Shown: in pieces, positions 15,373-24,255 of the stretch
Layout: every line of letters starts with the position of its first letter
Position numbering within the stretch: position 1 is the stretch's first letter
NCBI RefSeq assembly: GCF_008312935.1
Contig: NZ_VSZO01000001.1
Coordinates: forward strand, 930,001-994,000
Length of the DNA: 64,000 nt
DNA from: Roseiconus lacunae
GTDB taxonomy: Bacteria > Planctomycetota > Planctomycetia > Pirellulales > Pirellulaceae
Direction of reading: 5' to 3'
Notes under the pieces: model-generated
The model's input: only the letters and a program-made list of their open reading frames with translations
Told to the model about the DNA's origin: nothing
Databases searched by the model: none
Made by a program: the position numbers and the translations under genes

Positions 15373-16350
15373 CTAAACCGCCGCTTGCGCTTTCTCGGAG
15401 ATCAGTTTTTCTAGCTTCCGCATGTCGGCGGCGAACCTGCGAATCCCGTCGGCTGTTTTTTCCGTCGCCATTGCGTCCTCGTTGAAGAGGAAACGGAATG
15501 TTTTTTCGTCAAGTTCCAAACGCTCGATGTCGCTTGAAGCCGCTGCCGACGCGTCGAGCTTCTTTTCGACCGGATCGGTCGACGATTGCAGTTCCGCCAA
15601 CAGTTTCGGGCTGATCGTTAGCAAGTCGCATCCGGCGAGTTCGGTGATTTGCCCCGCGTTTCGGAAGCTTGCTCCCATTACCTCGGTCTTGTAACCGAAC
15701 TTTTTATAATAGTTGTAAATCTGTTGAACCGACTGGACACCTGGATCATCGGCACCGCTGTATTCCTGGCCGGTCGACGCCTTGTACCAGTCATAAATGC
15801 GGCCAACGAAGGGTGAAATCAATTGCACGTTTGCTTCGGCACAGGCAACCGCTTGGGGCAACGAGAACAACAGCGTGAGGTTGCAATGAATGCCTTCATT
15901 TTCCAACTGCTCGGCCGCTTTGATGCCTTCCCACGTGGAAGCGATCTTGATCAACACGCGATCACGATCAATGCCTTCCTTCTTGTAAAGATCGATCAGG
16001 TGCCGAGCCAAGTCGATCGTGCCTTGCGTGTCAAAAGACAAACTCGCGTCGACTTCCGTTGAAACGCGACCGGGAACGATCTGCAAAATTTCCTTTCCGA
16101 ACAGAATCAACACGCGATTGATGATCGCCGCGACACGCTCTGAATCCGACATCGACTTGGACGCGAACTCACCGATCGCCTGATCGATCAGGTACTCGTA
16201 TTGAGGTTGCCCCGACGCGGCAAGAATGAGCGACGGGTTGGTCGTTGCGTCCTGAGGTTCGAACTCGCGCATCGACTCAAAGTCACCGGTGTCAGCGACG
16301 ACGGCGGTGTACTGCTTCAATTGATCCAGTTGGTTGGCTCCGCTCGACAC
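15373..16350 (-). CDS. tal: Transaldolase
   Basis: 325 residues, the length of the TalB group. It transfers a dihydroxyacetone unit between sugar phosphates in the pentose phosphate pathway. Visible are [17 protein letters not shown] at the start, [11 protein letters not shown] near 33, the Schiff-base lysine in [11 protein letters not shown] near 137, and [11 protein letters not shown]. The start is GTG, preceded by GGAAAAAGAAAC. It sits between dnaN (52 bp) and the dciA-like gene (6 bp), an unusual metabolic insert in a replication cluster. Confidence 0.96.
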   Translation of the reverse strand: MSSGANQLDQLKQYTAVVADTGDFESMREFEPQDATTNPSLILAASGQPQYEYLIDQAIGEFASKSMSDSERVAAIINRVLILFGKEILQIVPGRVSTEVDASLSFDTQGTIDLARHLIDLYKKEGIDRDRVLIKIASTWEGIKAAEQLENEGIHCNLTLLFSLPQAVACAEANVQLISPFVGRIYDWYKASTGQEYSGADDPGVQSVQQIYNYYKKFGYKTEVMGASFRNAGQITELAGCDLLTISPKLLAELQSSTDPVEKKLDASAAASSDIERLELDEKTFRFLFNEDAMATEKTADGIRRFAADMRKLEKLISEKAQAAV

Positions 16351-16402
16351 GTTTCTTTTTCCGCGGTTGGTGGAATTGAGTAACTAACGAAAACGTATGG
16401 GG

Positions 16403-17521
16403 TTATCGATCGCGCGACATCGGCATGATCACGTACGAGTATCCATCGTCCGTGCTCAAAAGCGCCGGTGAGGCACCGGTTTCGAATTCGAATTGAAAGG
16501 GCTGCTCGCGATCGAGAACTTTACAAAAGTCGGCCAGGTATCGGTGGTCCAGAGTCAGCGTGACCGGTTCGCCATCGTAGGCGACCGGCAATTCGATCTG
16601 CGACTGCCCGATGTCTTTGGTGCTCGCCTCTAGTTTCAGGGTCCCGTCCCCGAAGGTAAAGTCAATCCCGCGACTTTCTTGATCCGTCACGATCGATGCT
16701 TGACGCAAGGCAGCAAATACGGGGCCGACGGTCATATCCAACTGGGTCGCGTTTTCGCGTTGCGGCAACACCTGACGCCATGTCGGATAGCGGCCTTCGA
16801 CCAATCGCGAATAAATCACGGCGTTCTTCGTTCGCAGCAACAGATCGCTAGCCCGGGCTGCGACATCTATGGTTTCGTCATCCGGATTGACCGCCCGCTC
16901 CATCAACTGGATCGCTCGAGTGGGCACGATCGTATTGTTGCCCGTCGTTTCATGACCGCCTACCGATTCTCCCTCGCCTTCCATACAAGCCAACCGGCGA
17001 CCGTCTGTGCCGACCGCCGTGACCTTGCCCTCGGTCAGTTCCAGCAGCACGCCGCCAAGTGCGAAACGCGTGTTGTCGGTATCGGTAGCAAACACCGTTC
17101 GGCGAACCATCGTGCGGAATAAGCGGGCCGAGAGGACGTGGTACTTTTCCTCTTCGAATGAAATCACCGGCGGGAATTCATCGGGATTCCCGCCGGGAAG
17201 ATTAAATTTGCTGCGGTCGCCTTTGAGCAAGATCCCCGTGTCGTCAGTCTCCAGCGTGATCGTCTCGTCATTGCTTTCCCGTAGGATCGCCATCGTTCGC
17301 TGGACCGGTAGCAAGGCCGCTCCCTCGGTCTCGATCTCAACCCCCTCCTCGACCTCCAGACGAATGCCAACTTCCATGTCGGTGGCCGTGAGTACCAACT
17401 TTCCGCCCGTGGCGGTGAATTTTACGTTCGTCAGGATTTCTTTCGGCGAACGAGCCGGCGCAATGCTAGCAGCGAGGGAAAAGGCGTTGGTCAGAGGCTC
17501 ACGGGCACACGAGATTTTCAT
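16403..17521 (-). CDS. dnaN: DNA polymerase III beta subunit (sliding clamp)
   Basis: About 372 residues from the ATG at 17521 (MKISCAREPL); a TTG four codons upstream is less likely. Three clamp domains of about 120 residues each: N-terminal VKFTATGGKLVLTATDMEV, central ALGGVLLELTEGKVTAVGTD, and the C-terminal end YVIMPMSRDR (E. coli DnaN ends MPMRL). It tethers polymerase to DNA as a dimeric ring. dnaA lies upstream on the same strand across a 790-bp gap. Confidence 0.97.
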   Translation of the reverse strand: MKISCAREPLTNAFSLAASIAPARSPKEILTNVKFTATGGKLVLTATDMEVGIRLEVEEGVEIETEGAALLPVQRTMAILRESNDETITLETDDTGILLKGDRSKFNLPGGNPDEFPPVISFEEEKYHVLSARLFRTMVRRTVFATDTDNTRFALGGVLLELTEGKVTAVGTDGRRLACMEGEGESVGGHETTGNNTIVPTRAIQLMERAVNPDDETIDVAARASDLLLRTKNAVIYSRLVEGRYPTWRQVLPQRENATQLDMTVGPVFAALRQASIVTDQESRGIDFTFGDGTLKLEASTKDIGQSQIELPVAYDGEPVTLTLDHRYLADFCKVLDREQPFQFEFETGASPALLSTDDGYSYVIMPMSRDR

Positions 17522-18311
17522 GTTGCGATGCAAAAGCGAAAGGAAGAATCATCTGCTGCCTCCATGTTGTACCGGATCTGGCTCGTTTCGGTAGCGTAGG
17601 CTTGGGGTGCGTGTTCCCTTCAACGATGGAACACGGTGCTAGCTCTTATTCTTGTATTAGATTTCTTTTTATCGTCGTCGTCATAATGCGGCCCCTAAAA
17701 GTGTCAGCAAGTCACATTCAGCTATCTCATCCTTTTTGCTAGTAATGAGTTAGGGGCATGAATCGACAGTGGAAAACCCGTCGGTCCACTGTCCGCGTTT
17801 GGTTGAAAAATCGCTGATGGGCTGACACTCGCTAACAGCCGAGGTACGCGGGGTCAGAGCACCAACAGCGACGTCGACGAATCACTGACACCACTTCGAC
17901 AAGTTTTCCACGAAGTGAGTCGATCGAAAAAGTTCTTCAGCGAGCTCAACAATGATAGCAGTCAAACCGTTTATCGGCATTTAGAGCAGTCTGCTGGGGG
18001 ACATAGCACCGGTTGACGTGGTCGATTTCACATGGTGACAGGGTTCTTAAAGTGACAGGGGCGTTCGAAGGTCGGGTTCCCGCAGATTTTGCCAGACACA
18101 TTTGCAAGGATTGCTGGGGCCCGTCCAGTGACACACACAACTTTGGGTTGGGCCGTTGGGAAGGCAGCGACGGCGTTTTACGATTCAGAGTCCAGACGCC
18201 CTAACACTCGGCCCATTCCGCTCCCGCGTCGGATTTTCAGAAACGCCAGACAAACTGCCAGCCAGAGATAGAGTGCCAGAGGGGACAGAGCAATCGCCCA
18301 CCGCCCAGCGT
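17522..18311. other. oriC: Candidate replication origin (dnaA-dnaN gap)
   Basis: These 790 bases lie between the dnaA stop and the dnaN start and hold no recognisable gene. Three inverted repeats are visible: GCCCCTAA (17691-17698) with TTAGGGGC (17750-17757), CAGTGGA (17767) with TCCACTG (17785), and CACTTCG (17892) with CGAAGTG (17911). The second and third enclose or overlap TTTTCCAC-type sequences (17768-17776 reversed; 17904-17912), which differ from the E. coli DnaA box TTATCCACA at two positions. The stretch 17640-17760 is AT-richer than its surroundings. This fits an origin by position and structure, but the boxes are few and non-canonical. 18015-18311 shows nothing clear. Confidence 0.4.
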
Positions 18312-19418
18312 TCAAGCGGCCAACTTTTCTTTGGCTTCGTGAAGAATGCGGCTCAGATCGGCGTCGCTTTCCAGAAGAGTTTCGGTCTTCCGAATGGCAT
18401 GCAACACCGTCGAGTGATCTCGTCCGCCGAAGTATTCGCCGATTTTATCGAGGCTACAGGGTGTCAGGCGACGAGCGAGCAACATCGCCAGGGACCGTGC
18501 GCGGACGACGGATTGCTTACGTGATCCGCTTCGTAGGTCACGGGTGCGGTGTCCCCAAATCTTGGCGACCGTCCGCGTGATCTTGCCCAAATCGAGATCA
18601 TTTTGGGCACCAGCCGCATTGATCGCCGATTGAATGGCCGCCACGTCGACCCTGGTTTGGGTCATGCGGCAGTGCAAGTCGACTTGGCGGATCGCCCCAT
18701 CCAGACTGCGAGCGGAGACATCGGGGCGAAGTCCGGCTTCGAGCAATCCGAGGTGTTCATCACTGATTTCAACGCCTCGAGCGATTGAGTATTCACGCAG
18801 AATCGCCAACCGGCTGTTGCCTCGTGGATAGGCGATCGGAATGGTAAGACCGAGCACCGATCGGGAAGCCAGTTGTGGGCGGATCGAGCGTGTTTCCGTT
18901 GGGAGACGACGGCTGGTCAAAATCGTCGGCAACCCGTTCTCGATCCGCTGATCAATCCGAATCGTCAGTTCGTCTTGGGCGGCCGTTTTACCAGCTATTT
19001 GGTGCAGGTCATCGATGACCAGAACGTTTGCCCGGTCGAGGGCATCACGAAGGGGCGGAAGATCATCGGCGGCAACCGCTTCGGCATAGTCTCGGGCAAA
19101 ATCAACAGCGGAGACAAATTTAACAGCGGTGGGATCGTCGGCACGAGCCGCTTCGGCGGCACCACGGGCGGCGAGATGAAGTGCGAGCGTCGTCTTGCCG
19201 GCTCCCTCGGGACCGATCAATAGCATCGGCCCGGCTGACCAAACGGAAACTTCCGACTGACAAACAAACGCGGCGAGCCTGTTTTCTTCCCCGGCGACAA
19301 AGACCGGAAGCGTAGCGCCAGCGGCATCGACCGACAATTTGCTATCCCGCGGACGTTGACGGAGCAACGGCCGTTCGATGGGAAAGGTATCGATCGGAAG
19401 TCTGACGGGTGAATTCAC
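18312..19418 (-). CDS. dnaA: Chromosomal replication initiator DnaA, short form lacking domain I
   Basis: About 368 residues from a GTG at 19418; a TTG at 19484 would add 22. AAA+ domain III: LPVFVAGEENRLAAF, Walker A IGPEGAGKTT, Walker B VLVIDDLHQ, then sensor regions. Domain IV carries the DnaA signature GGRDHSTVLHAI near the C-terminus, which reads DnaA boxes. Usual DnaA is about 450 residues, with domain I (DnaB and self interaction) and linker II first. Here only some 35-60 residues precede domain III, with no domain I pattern. Neither start has a good ribosome binding site. It lies between a cysteine desulfurase gene and dnaN, all minus strand. Confidence 0.92.
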   Translation of the reverse strand: MNSPVRLPIDTFPIERPLLRQRPRDSKLSVDAAGATLPVFVAGEENRLAAFVCQSEVSVWSAGPMLLIGPEGAGKTTLALHLAARGAAEAARADDPTAVKFVSAVDFARDYAEAVAADDLPPLRDALDRANVLVIDDLHQIAGKTAAQDELTIRIDQRIENGLPTILTSRRLPTETRSIRPQLASRSVLGLTIPIAYPRGNSRLAILREYSIARGVEISDEHLGLLEAGLRPDVSARSLDGAIRQVDLHCRMTQTRVDVAAIQSAINAAGAQNDLDLGKITRTVAKIWGHRTRDLRSGSRKQSVVRARSLAMLLARRLTPCSLDKIGEYFGGRDHSTVLHAIRKTETLLESDADLSRILHEAKEKLAA

Positions 19419-19584
19419 GAAGTCACACGGAAATGGGGCACACAGGATCAGCGAGCGGAAGGCGGTCGGGCAGATCTCCGACAACCGAACGCGGATCTTC
19501 GTTGGTGTGAGCGGTGCCGGCTGACAATCACCGACACCCCAAAGGACGCCCTATTCTAGCCCTATCGATGGATTTGCAAGTGAC

Positions 19585-19593
19585 TTTTCCACG
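19585..19593 (+). promoter_or_regulatory. Possible DnaA box upstream of dnaA
   Basis: TTTTCCACG lies in the 192 bases between the cysteine desulfurase stop and the dnaA start. It is identical to the sequence at 17904-17912 and to the reverse complement of 6899-6907. Autoregulation of dnaA through such a box is common in bacteria; here it is inference. Confidence 0.3.
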
Positions 19594-19610
19594 TAGTTTT
19601 CAACAATCTC

Positions 19611-20750
19611 TTACGATCTTAACTTGTTGTAAATACGGCAGATACGTTCGGAAGCATCGTCGATTTCTTGTTCCGTGGAGAACCGGCTGACACCAAACCG
19701 AACGGCGCTCGATATCGCCCATTCGGGGCATCCCATCGCAGTCAAAACGTGGCTCGGTGGGCTGCTTCCGCTGCTACAGGCCGATCCGCTGCTGCAAGCG
19801 ACTCCGGCCATGTCGAGCGCCATCAAAATCGATTGCCGGTCGATCCCCTTTGCTGAAATGCAAGTCGTGTTAGGTAAACGATTTACGCTACAGCCGTGGA
19901 CTAGGACCCCGGCGACCCCGGCCGTCAGATTCGATTCCAGTCGATCGCGAAGGCTGACCATAAGCTGACGATTCACTGACAGGTTTTCCACGGCAATTTG
20001 AATCGCCTTGGCCATCCCCAGGATCAGCGCCACCGGTTCGGTGCCGGGGCGGGATAGCAATTGTTGTTCGCCGCCGAAAAGTCCCGGCCGAAGCTTGATT
20101 CCTGGTGCGAGCAAGAGCGCCCCAACACCAGCGGGGCCATGAAATTTATGCGACGTCACCGTCACCGCGTCGGCGCCGAGTTCGGCGATGGACACTTTGA
20201 CTTTGCCGATCGACTGAGTCGCATCGACGTGCAATGATGCAGTCTGGTGTCGGCACCGCCGGGCGATCGCTTCGATCGGTTGAATCACCCCGGTTTCATT
20301 GTTGGCTGACATCACCGATACGATCGGCGAATCGTAGCGATCGAGTAATTCGTCAAAGTGATCGAGGTCGACGACTCCATTGTCACGGACGTTGATCACC
20401 GCGACTTGCCGCCCCAACTTTTGTTGCTGCTCGGCGAACTGCAAAACACTGGCGTGTTCGATGGCGCTGACGATCAAGGGGGAATCGGGTTGGCCGAGTC
20501 CACCGAGGGCAAGGTTGTTTGATTCGGTACCGCCACTGGTCATGATCAACCGGGGCCCACCGGGAACATTCACCTCGGCGCCGAGTGCATGGCCGATCGC
20601 GACCATGGCTTGATCGATTCGTTCGGCGGCAGCACGCCCGAGTCGGTGCAGACTGGAAGCATTGCTCGGTCCGCGGCGCATTTCCTCGACCACCGTCTCG
20701 ATCACGGCAGGATCGACCGCAGTGGTGGCGTTATTATCGAGATAGATCAT
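19611..20750 (-). CDS. Cysteine desulfurase (IscS/NifS family)
   Basis: 379 residues. A PLP enzyme that takes sulfur from cysteine for Fe-S clusters, thiolation and cofactors. It starts MIYLDNNATTAVDP, as the family does; it has TSGGTESNNLAL near 72, the PLP lysine in TSHKFHGPAGVG near 202, and the catalytic Cys in the loop VACSSGSACSSGS near 317-328. The loop and length fit group I (IscS/NifS) rather than SufS. The ATG overlaps the stop of the upstream membrane-protein gene. No iscU or sufE is adjacent. Confidence 0.94.
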   Translation of the reverse strand: MIYLDNNATTAVDPAVIETVVEEMRRGPSNASSLHRLGRAAAERIDQAMVAIGHALGAEVNVPGGPRLIMTSGGTESNNLALGGLGQPDSPLIVSAIEHASVLQFAEQQQKLGRQVAVINVRDNGVVDLDHFDELLDRYDSPIVSVMSANNETGVIQPIEAIARRCRHQTASLHVDATQSIGKVKVSIAELGADAVTVTSHKFHGPAGVGALLLAPGIKLRPGLFGGEQQLLSRPGTEPVALILGMAKAIQIAVENLSVNRQLMVSLRDRLESNLTAGVAGVLVHGCSVNRLPNTTCISAKGIDRQSILMALDMAGVACSSGSACSSGSSPPSHVLTAMGCPEWAISSAVRFGVSRFSTEQEIDDASERICRIYNKLRS

Positions 20751-21535
20751 GACCCAGAAGGCGGTATTTTGTTAGGCGAAGTCTTTTCTTCCGCGGCCAC
20801 GTCTGACTTTGCTGACTGCATGTTGATCTGCCGCAGTCTTTCGGCGTCGGGATAGTCTTGGAGTGCTTCGCGGAGTAGTTCCTCGGCGAGGGGGGCTCGA
20901 TCAGCCAATCGCAGGTCGGCGATCAGAGAAACATATTGCCCGACCAGTAATTCATCGGCGGCGGTTTGAAATGAAGCGGCGTCATCATCGCCGGGAAAGC
21001 TACGAGCTAATTCGAGGAGTTCGGGAATGAGCACGTACAACTCTCTTTCGGCGAGTTGTTGAACGGTGGGCCAAAGCACGGCGGCCCGATTGGGATGATC
21101 GGAAATCCAAGAGACCCAGTAGAGGTTGCCGGACAAACCACCGATCCGCATCGAATCGACCAGGAGCGATGCCAGAGCTGGGGTCAACGTGGGCCCCCTT
21201 CGCAGGGAAACGAGGTGCCAAGTGTTGGGTTTTCGGCCGCGAGGAATGGTGACGAGCGATTGAGTCCGCAATTGGCGGGCTAGCTTATCGTTGACCACCG
21301 AGCGACGGATCGGCGAAATTTGGATCTCTAAATATGGAATCTCGTAAAAGGAAAACTCACGAGTTTGAAAATGGCTGGGTGCGAATTCGTAGCCGCTTAC
21401 GTTTCCTTTGAACAAGACAAACCCGCCGACCAAGATCACGGTCATGATCGAAGACACGCTGATCATCACGCCCCGCGAGTGGCGGAAGCGACGGGTAGTC
21501 GGTGGACTCGTTGATGAAGAAACCGATGTGGACAC
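20747..21535 (-). CDS. Membrane-anchored hypothetical protein
   Basis: 262 residues from a GTG; an internal start at Met24 is possible. A Ser/Thr-rich N-terminus is followed by one membrane helix (about 24-44, SSIMTVILVGGFVLF), then a soluble part predicted outside the membrane. The second half is helical and Leu/Ala-rich (ELLELARSFPGDDDAASF, PLAEELLREALQDYPDAERL), reminiscent of TPR-type helices but without a clear repeat. I do not recognise a family. It is translationally coupled to the cysteine desulfurase gene by a 4-bp overlap. It is divergent from scpB. Confidence 0.7.
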   Translation of the reverse strand: MSTSVSSSTSPPTTRRFRHSRGVMISVSSIMTVILVGGFVLFKGNVSGYEFAPSHFQTREFSFYEIPYLEIQISPIRRSVVNDKLARQLRTQSLVTIPRGRKPNTWHLVSLRRGPTLTPALASLLVDSMRIGGLSGNLYWVSWISDHPNRAAVLWPTVQQLAERELYVLIPELLELARSFPGDDDAASFQTAADELLVGQYVSLIADLRLADRAPLAEELLREALQDYPDAERLRQINMQSAKSDVAAEEKTSPNKIPPSGS

Positions 21536-21700
21536 GGTGGCGATCGAAACAAAGAGGCAATTGAAGCAAAGATCAAGAAAAACCAGGCGTTGCCACCCCC
21601 GGCAAACGCCGTCAAAACGTTAAGATCACACCAAAAGTCGGTCCGGCGAACCAACCCGTTGGCATTCCAACACGTTTCGAAGCGTCCTTCAGTCTACGCG

Positions 21701-22468
21701 ATGCAGCACTTTCAGTCGTACCGAAACGCCTTACAACGGTTGGGCGAAGATCGCCGGGGACATCCGTTATCGCGGTTGCAACCACCCTACACCCGTTGTC
21801 GGCGTCCTTACAGTGTCGTCCAAACGGAGATCGGCTCGAATGTTGATGCTGACCGGAACGCGATCGCTTCCAGCGGCCAGCCGGCCGAAGACGAGGATCC
21901 GCTTGATCGGCGGATGCGTCTGGAAGCGGTGTTATTACTGGCGAAATCACCACTGACGACCCGAAAACTGGCACAAATGGCTCACTTGGCGGACGGTACG
22001 GAGGCTCGTACACTTGTCCGCCAATTGAATCAACTTTACGACGAACTGGGCAGAGCGGTCAGAATCGAACAGGTCGCCGGCGGTTATCGGTTGTTGTCCC
22101 GGGCAGCTTATGCTCCCTGGCTCGGCCGACTTGAACATTTGCCTTCAGCAATTCGGTTATCATCGCCGATGATGGAGACGCTGGCAGTGGTTGCCTATCG
22201 AGGACCGGTTTCACGCGCCGACGTGGAAGCGATTCGCGGGGTCGCGTGCGGCGAGTTGTTGCGGCAATTAATGGAACGCGATTTAATTCGAATTTCTGGA
22301 CGGAGCGAAGAACTCGGTCGACCGTATCTATACGATACAACGAAATACTTTCTGGAAGTCTTCGGGCTTCCATCCACCGACGCACTACCACCGATCGACT
22401 GGGATCCTCTTACAGAGACCCCGGCTGAATCGGACCCCAAATCATCGACTTCAAATTTCGACCTCTAG
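21701..22468 (+). CDS. scpB: Segregation and condensation protein B
   Basis: About 255 residues from the ATG at 21701; the frame stays open to a TTG at 21590, but that extension is not family-like. ScpB pattern: RLEAVLLLAKSPLTTRKLAQMA (first winged helix, about 73-94), GYRLLSRAAYAPWL, then the second winged helix ETLAVVAYRGPVSRADVEAIRG and a GRPYLYDTTKYFLEVFGL end. ScpB with ScpA and SMC compacts and segregates chromosomes. A long non-conserved N-terminal extension (about 70 residues) precedes the domain. scpA is not in the window. A poly-acidic protein gene follows 28 bp later. Confidence 0.9.
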   Translation: MQHFQSYRNALQRLGEDRRGHPLSRLQPPYTRCRRPYSVVQTEIGSNVDADRNAIASSGQPAEDEDPLDRRMRLEAVLLLAKSPLTTRKLAQMAHLADGTEARTLVRQLNQLYDELGRAVRIEQVAGGYRLLSRAAYAPWLGRLEHLPSAIRLSSPMMETLAVVAYRGPVSRADVEAIRGVACGELLRQLMERDLIRISGRSEELGRPYLYDTTKYFLEVFGLPSTDALPPIDWDPLTETPAESDPKSSTSNFDL

Positions 22469-22496
22469 TAATATCGACATCAAGAAGGAGTCAGTC

Positions 22497-22955
22497 GTGA
22501 GCCTTGTTGCCTCGTCTGGAGCCAGCACCGCGTCTGGAACCAAAACTAACGATCCGATCTCCGCCGACTTTTGGTGGGGGATTGAGCCCATGCATGGCCC
22601 CTTCGTTTCAGGCCAGCTTGAACAAACCGTTGCACAATCAAGTTTGGTCGCTCATCCATGGGCCGTCATCGAGGATGAAGAAGACGAATTGTACGAGGGT
22701 GAGCCCGACTACGATGACGACGACGACGATGATGAAGATGACTGGGACGAAGTCGACGACGATCTTGATGACGACGACGACGACGATGACGAAGAAGATC
22801 TCGACGACGAAGACGACGAGGAAGATGATGACTGGGAAGAAGTCGACGACGAGGACGACGATTTCTCAGAAGACTTCGACGACGAAGATGACGATGACTG
22901 GGATGACGACGACGATGACTGGGAAGAAGACGAGGACGAAGAGGATTGGGACTGA
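22497..22955 (+). CDS. Highly acidic Asp/Glu-rich protein of unknown function
   Basis: 152 residues from a GTG with a strong ribosome binding site (AAGAAGGAG, 22484-22492). Residues 1-60 are ordinary and include two Trp in FWWGIEP and HPWAVIEDEE; from about 61 to the end nearly every residue is Asp or Glu, with Trp recurring as D-D-W spaced about every 17-25 residues. It is certainly disordered and strongly negative. It could bind basic proteins, divalent metals or act as a DNA mimic; none is shown. It probably shares an mRNA with scpB. The GAC/GAT repeat could vary in length by slippage. Confidence 0.75.
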   Translation: MSLVASSGASTASGTKTNDPISADFWWGIEPMHGPFVSGQLEQTVAQSSLVAHPWAVIEDEEDELYEGEPDYDDDDDDDEDDWDEVDDDLDDDDDDDDEEDLDDEDDEEDDDWEEVDDEDDDFSEDFDDEDDDDWDDDDDDWEEDEDEEDWD

Positions 22956-22980
22956 CCGGTCACTCCGTGCGAACGATCAG

Positions 22981-24255
22981 TCAGTCAAGACGGAATAGTT
23001 CGCGAAGGGCTTTGACGAGCCCTTTTTGATGGCCTTCGGCGGCGTCCTCTTTGAGTGACGCTAGCGGTGGGTGCAGCAGCTTGTTGATGATCCGGTCCAG
23101 GCTTTTTTCGATCTCACCGTTGATCGCCGGCTCACCACCGAGTGATTCCAATTTGGGCAGTAGCCGGCTGAGTTCGTCCCGCTTGATTTGTTGAGCTTGT
23201 TCGCGAAGCCGTTTGATCACTGGGCCGGTGGCGCGATGGTTCAGATCGGCGAGTAACCGCTTGGTTTCCTCGGTAATGATCCGTTGTGCCTTGGGCCATT
23301 CCTTTTCCCTCTCGTGGCGGTTTCGCTGACAGGCGGCCTGCAAGTCATCGATTTGATAGAGGTAAAGATTGGGAAAATCATCCAGACCGGCATCGAAGTC
23401 TCGAGGGACCGCTAAGTCAAGCGCTAGTAAGACTCGGTCCTTCCGGCGAGAACGCAAAGATTCAAATTGTTGACGTGTCAAAATTGGTTCGGGAGCGGCC
23501 GTCGTGCCGACGATCAGATCAGCCTGAACGACTTGATCTAAAAACGTGTCCCAAGGGGCGTAGGTGACATTGAAGGCTTCGGCCAGCGTCTTTGCCCGTT
23601 CCAGACTCCGGTTTAAGACAACAACATTATTGGCGCCCGCTTGGATCAAGTAGCGAAGTGTCTCCTCGCCCATCTCGCCGGCACCGCAAATCAGCACGCG
23701 TTTGCCGACCAAGCTGTCGAAGACCTCAGGAACAACTTCACCGACGGCAACACTGGGAACACTCACCCGGCGGCGATGGATTTCCGTTTCCGTTTGCACC
23801 CGTTTGGCGGCATGATTGGCGCCTTGAAAGACGGCGTGGGTCAGCGGGCCGGCGGATCCCAATTCGCACGCCAACTCGTACGCCTGTTTGACCTGAGAAA
23901 GGATCTGTGACTCGCCGATCACCATGCTGTCCAAGCTAGCCGCGACGGTAAACAGGTGCTCGATCGCTTCGTGCCCGCTGCGATAGATCATCTTGTCCAT
24001 CACATCGTCCGGCCGAAGGGCATGTTGTTCGGCCAAGAAAGAAACGATGGCGTCACGGCCCAGGGCACCGCTATCGTCGGCGGTCGTGTACAGTTCGGTG
24101 CGGTTACACGTGCTGATCAGCACCAACTCGCCATCGGGAAAACGATTGCGAAAGGCGTCCAGGGCTGTGCCGATTTGCTCGGTCGAGAAAGCCACCCGTT
24201 CTCGAAATTCAACAGCGGAATCGTGGTGGCTGCATCCAATCATTTGCAGCTGCAT
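22981..24255 (-). CDS. hemA: Glutamyl-tRNA reductase
   Basis: 424 residues. It reduces Glu-tRNA to glutamate-1-semialdehyde, the first step of C5 tetrapyrrole synthesis. The catalytic Cys is Cys50 in VLISTCNRTELYT; GESQILSQVKQAYELA near 117 and the NADP-binding VLICGAGEMGEETLRYL near 190 follow, then the C-terminal dimerisation helices. The start overlaps the stop of the CcsA/HemX-like gene by 1 base, a very common hemX-hemA pairing. It supplies the pathway used by the CobA-HemD fusion. Confidence 0.96.
   Translation of the reverse strand: MQLQMIGCSHHDSAVEFRERVAFSTEQIGTALDAFRNRFPDGELVLISTCNRTELYTTADDSGALGRDAIVSFLAEQHALRPDDVMDKMIYRSGHEAIEHLFTVAASLDSMVIGESQILSQVKQAYELACELGSAGPLTHAVFQGANHAAKRVQTETEIHRRRVSVPSVAVGEVVPEVFDSLVGKRVLICGAGEMGEETLRYLIQAGANNVVVLNRSLERAKTLAEAFNVTYAPWDTFLDQVVQADLIVGTTAAPEPILTRQQFESLRSRRKDRVLLALDLAVPRDFDAGLDDFPNLYLYQIDDLQAACQRNRHEREKEWPKAQRIITEETKRLLADLNHRATGPVIKRLREQAQQIKRDELSRLLPKLESLGGEPAINGEIEKSLDRIINKLLHPPLASLKEDAAEGHQKGLVKALRELFRLD

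Noticed and set aside
21590-21700. N-terminal extension of ScpB from a TTG
   Set aside because: It is basic, unlike the family, and the ATG at 21701 gives a sensible protein.
22709-22963. Serine-rich minus-strand frame
   Set aside because: It is the complement of the Asp-coding GAC/GAT tract; serine codons are a by-product of the repeat.
22504-22998. Thr/Lys/Met-rich plus-strand frame
   Set aside because: Another reading frame of the same GAC/GAT tract; it lacks a natural start or ribosome binding site of its own.
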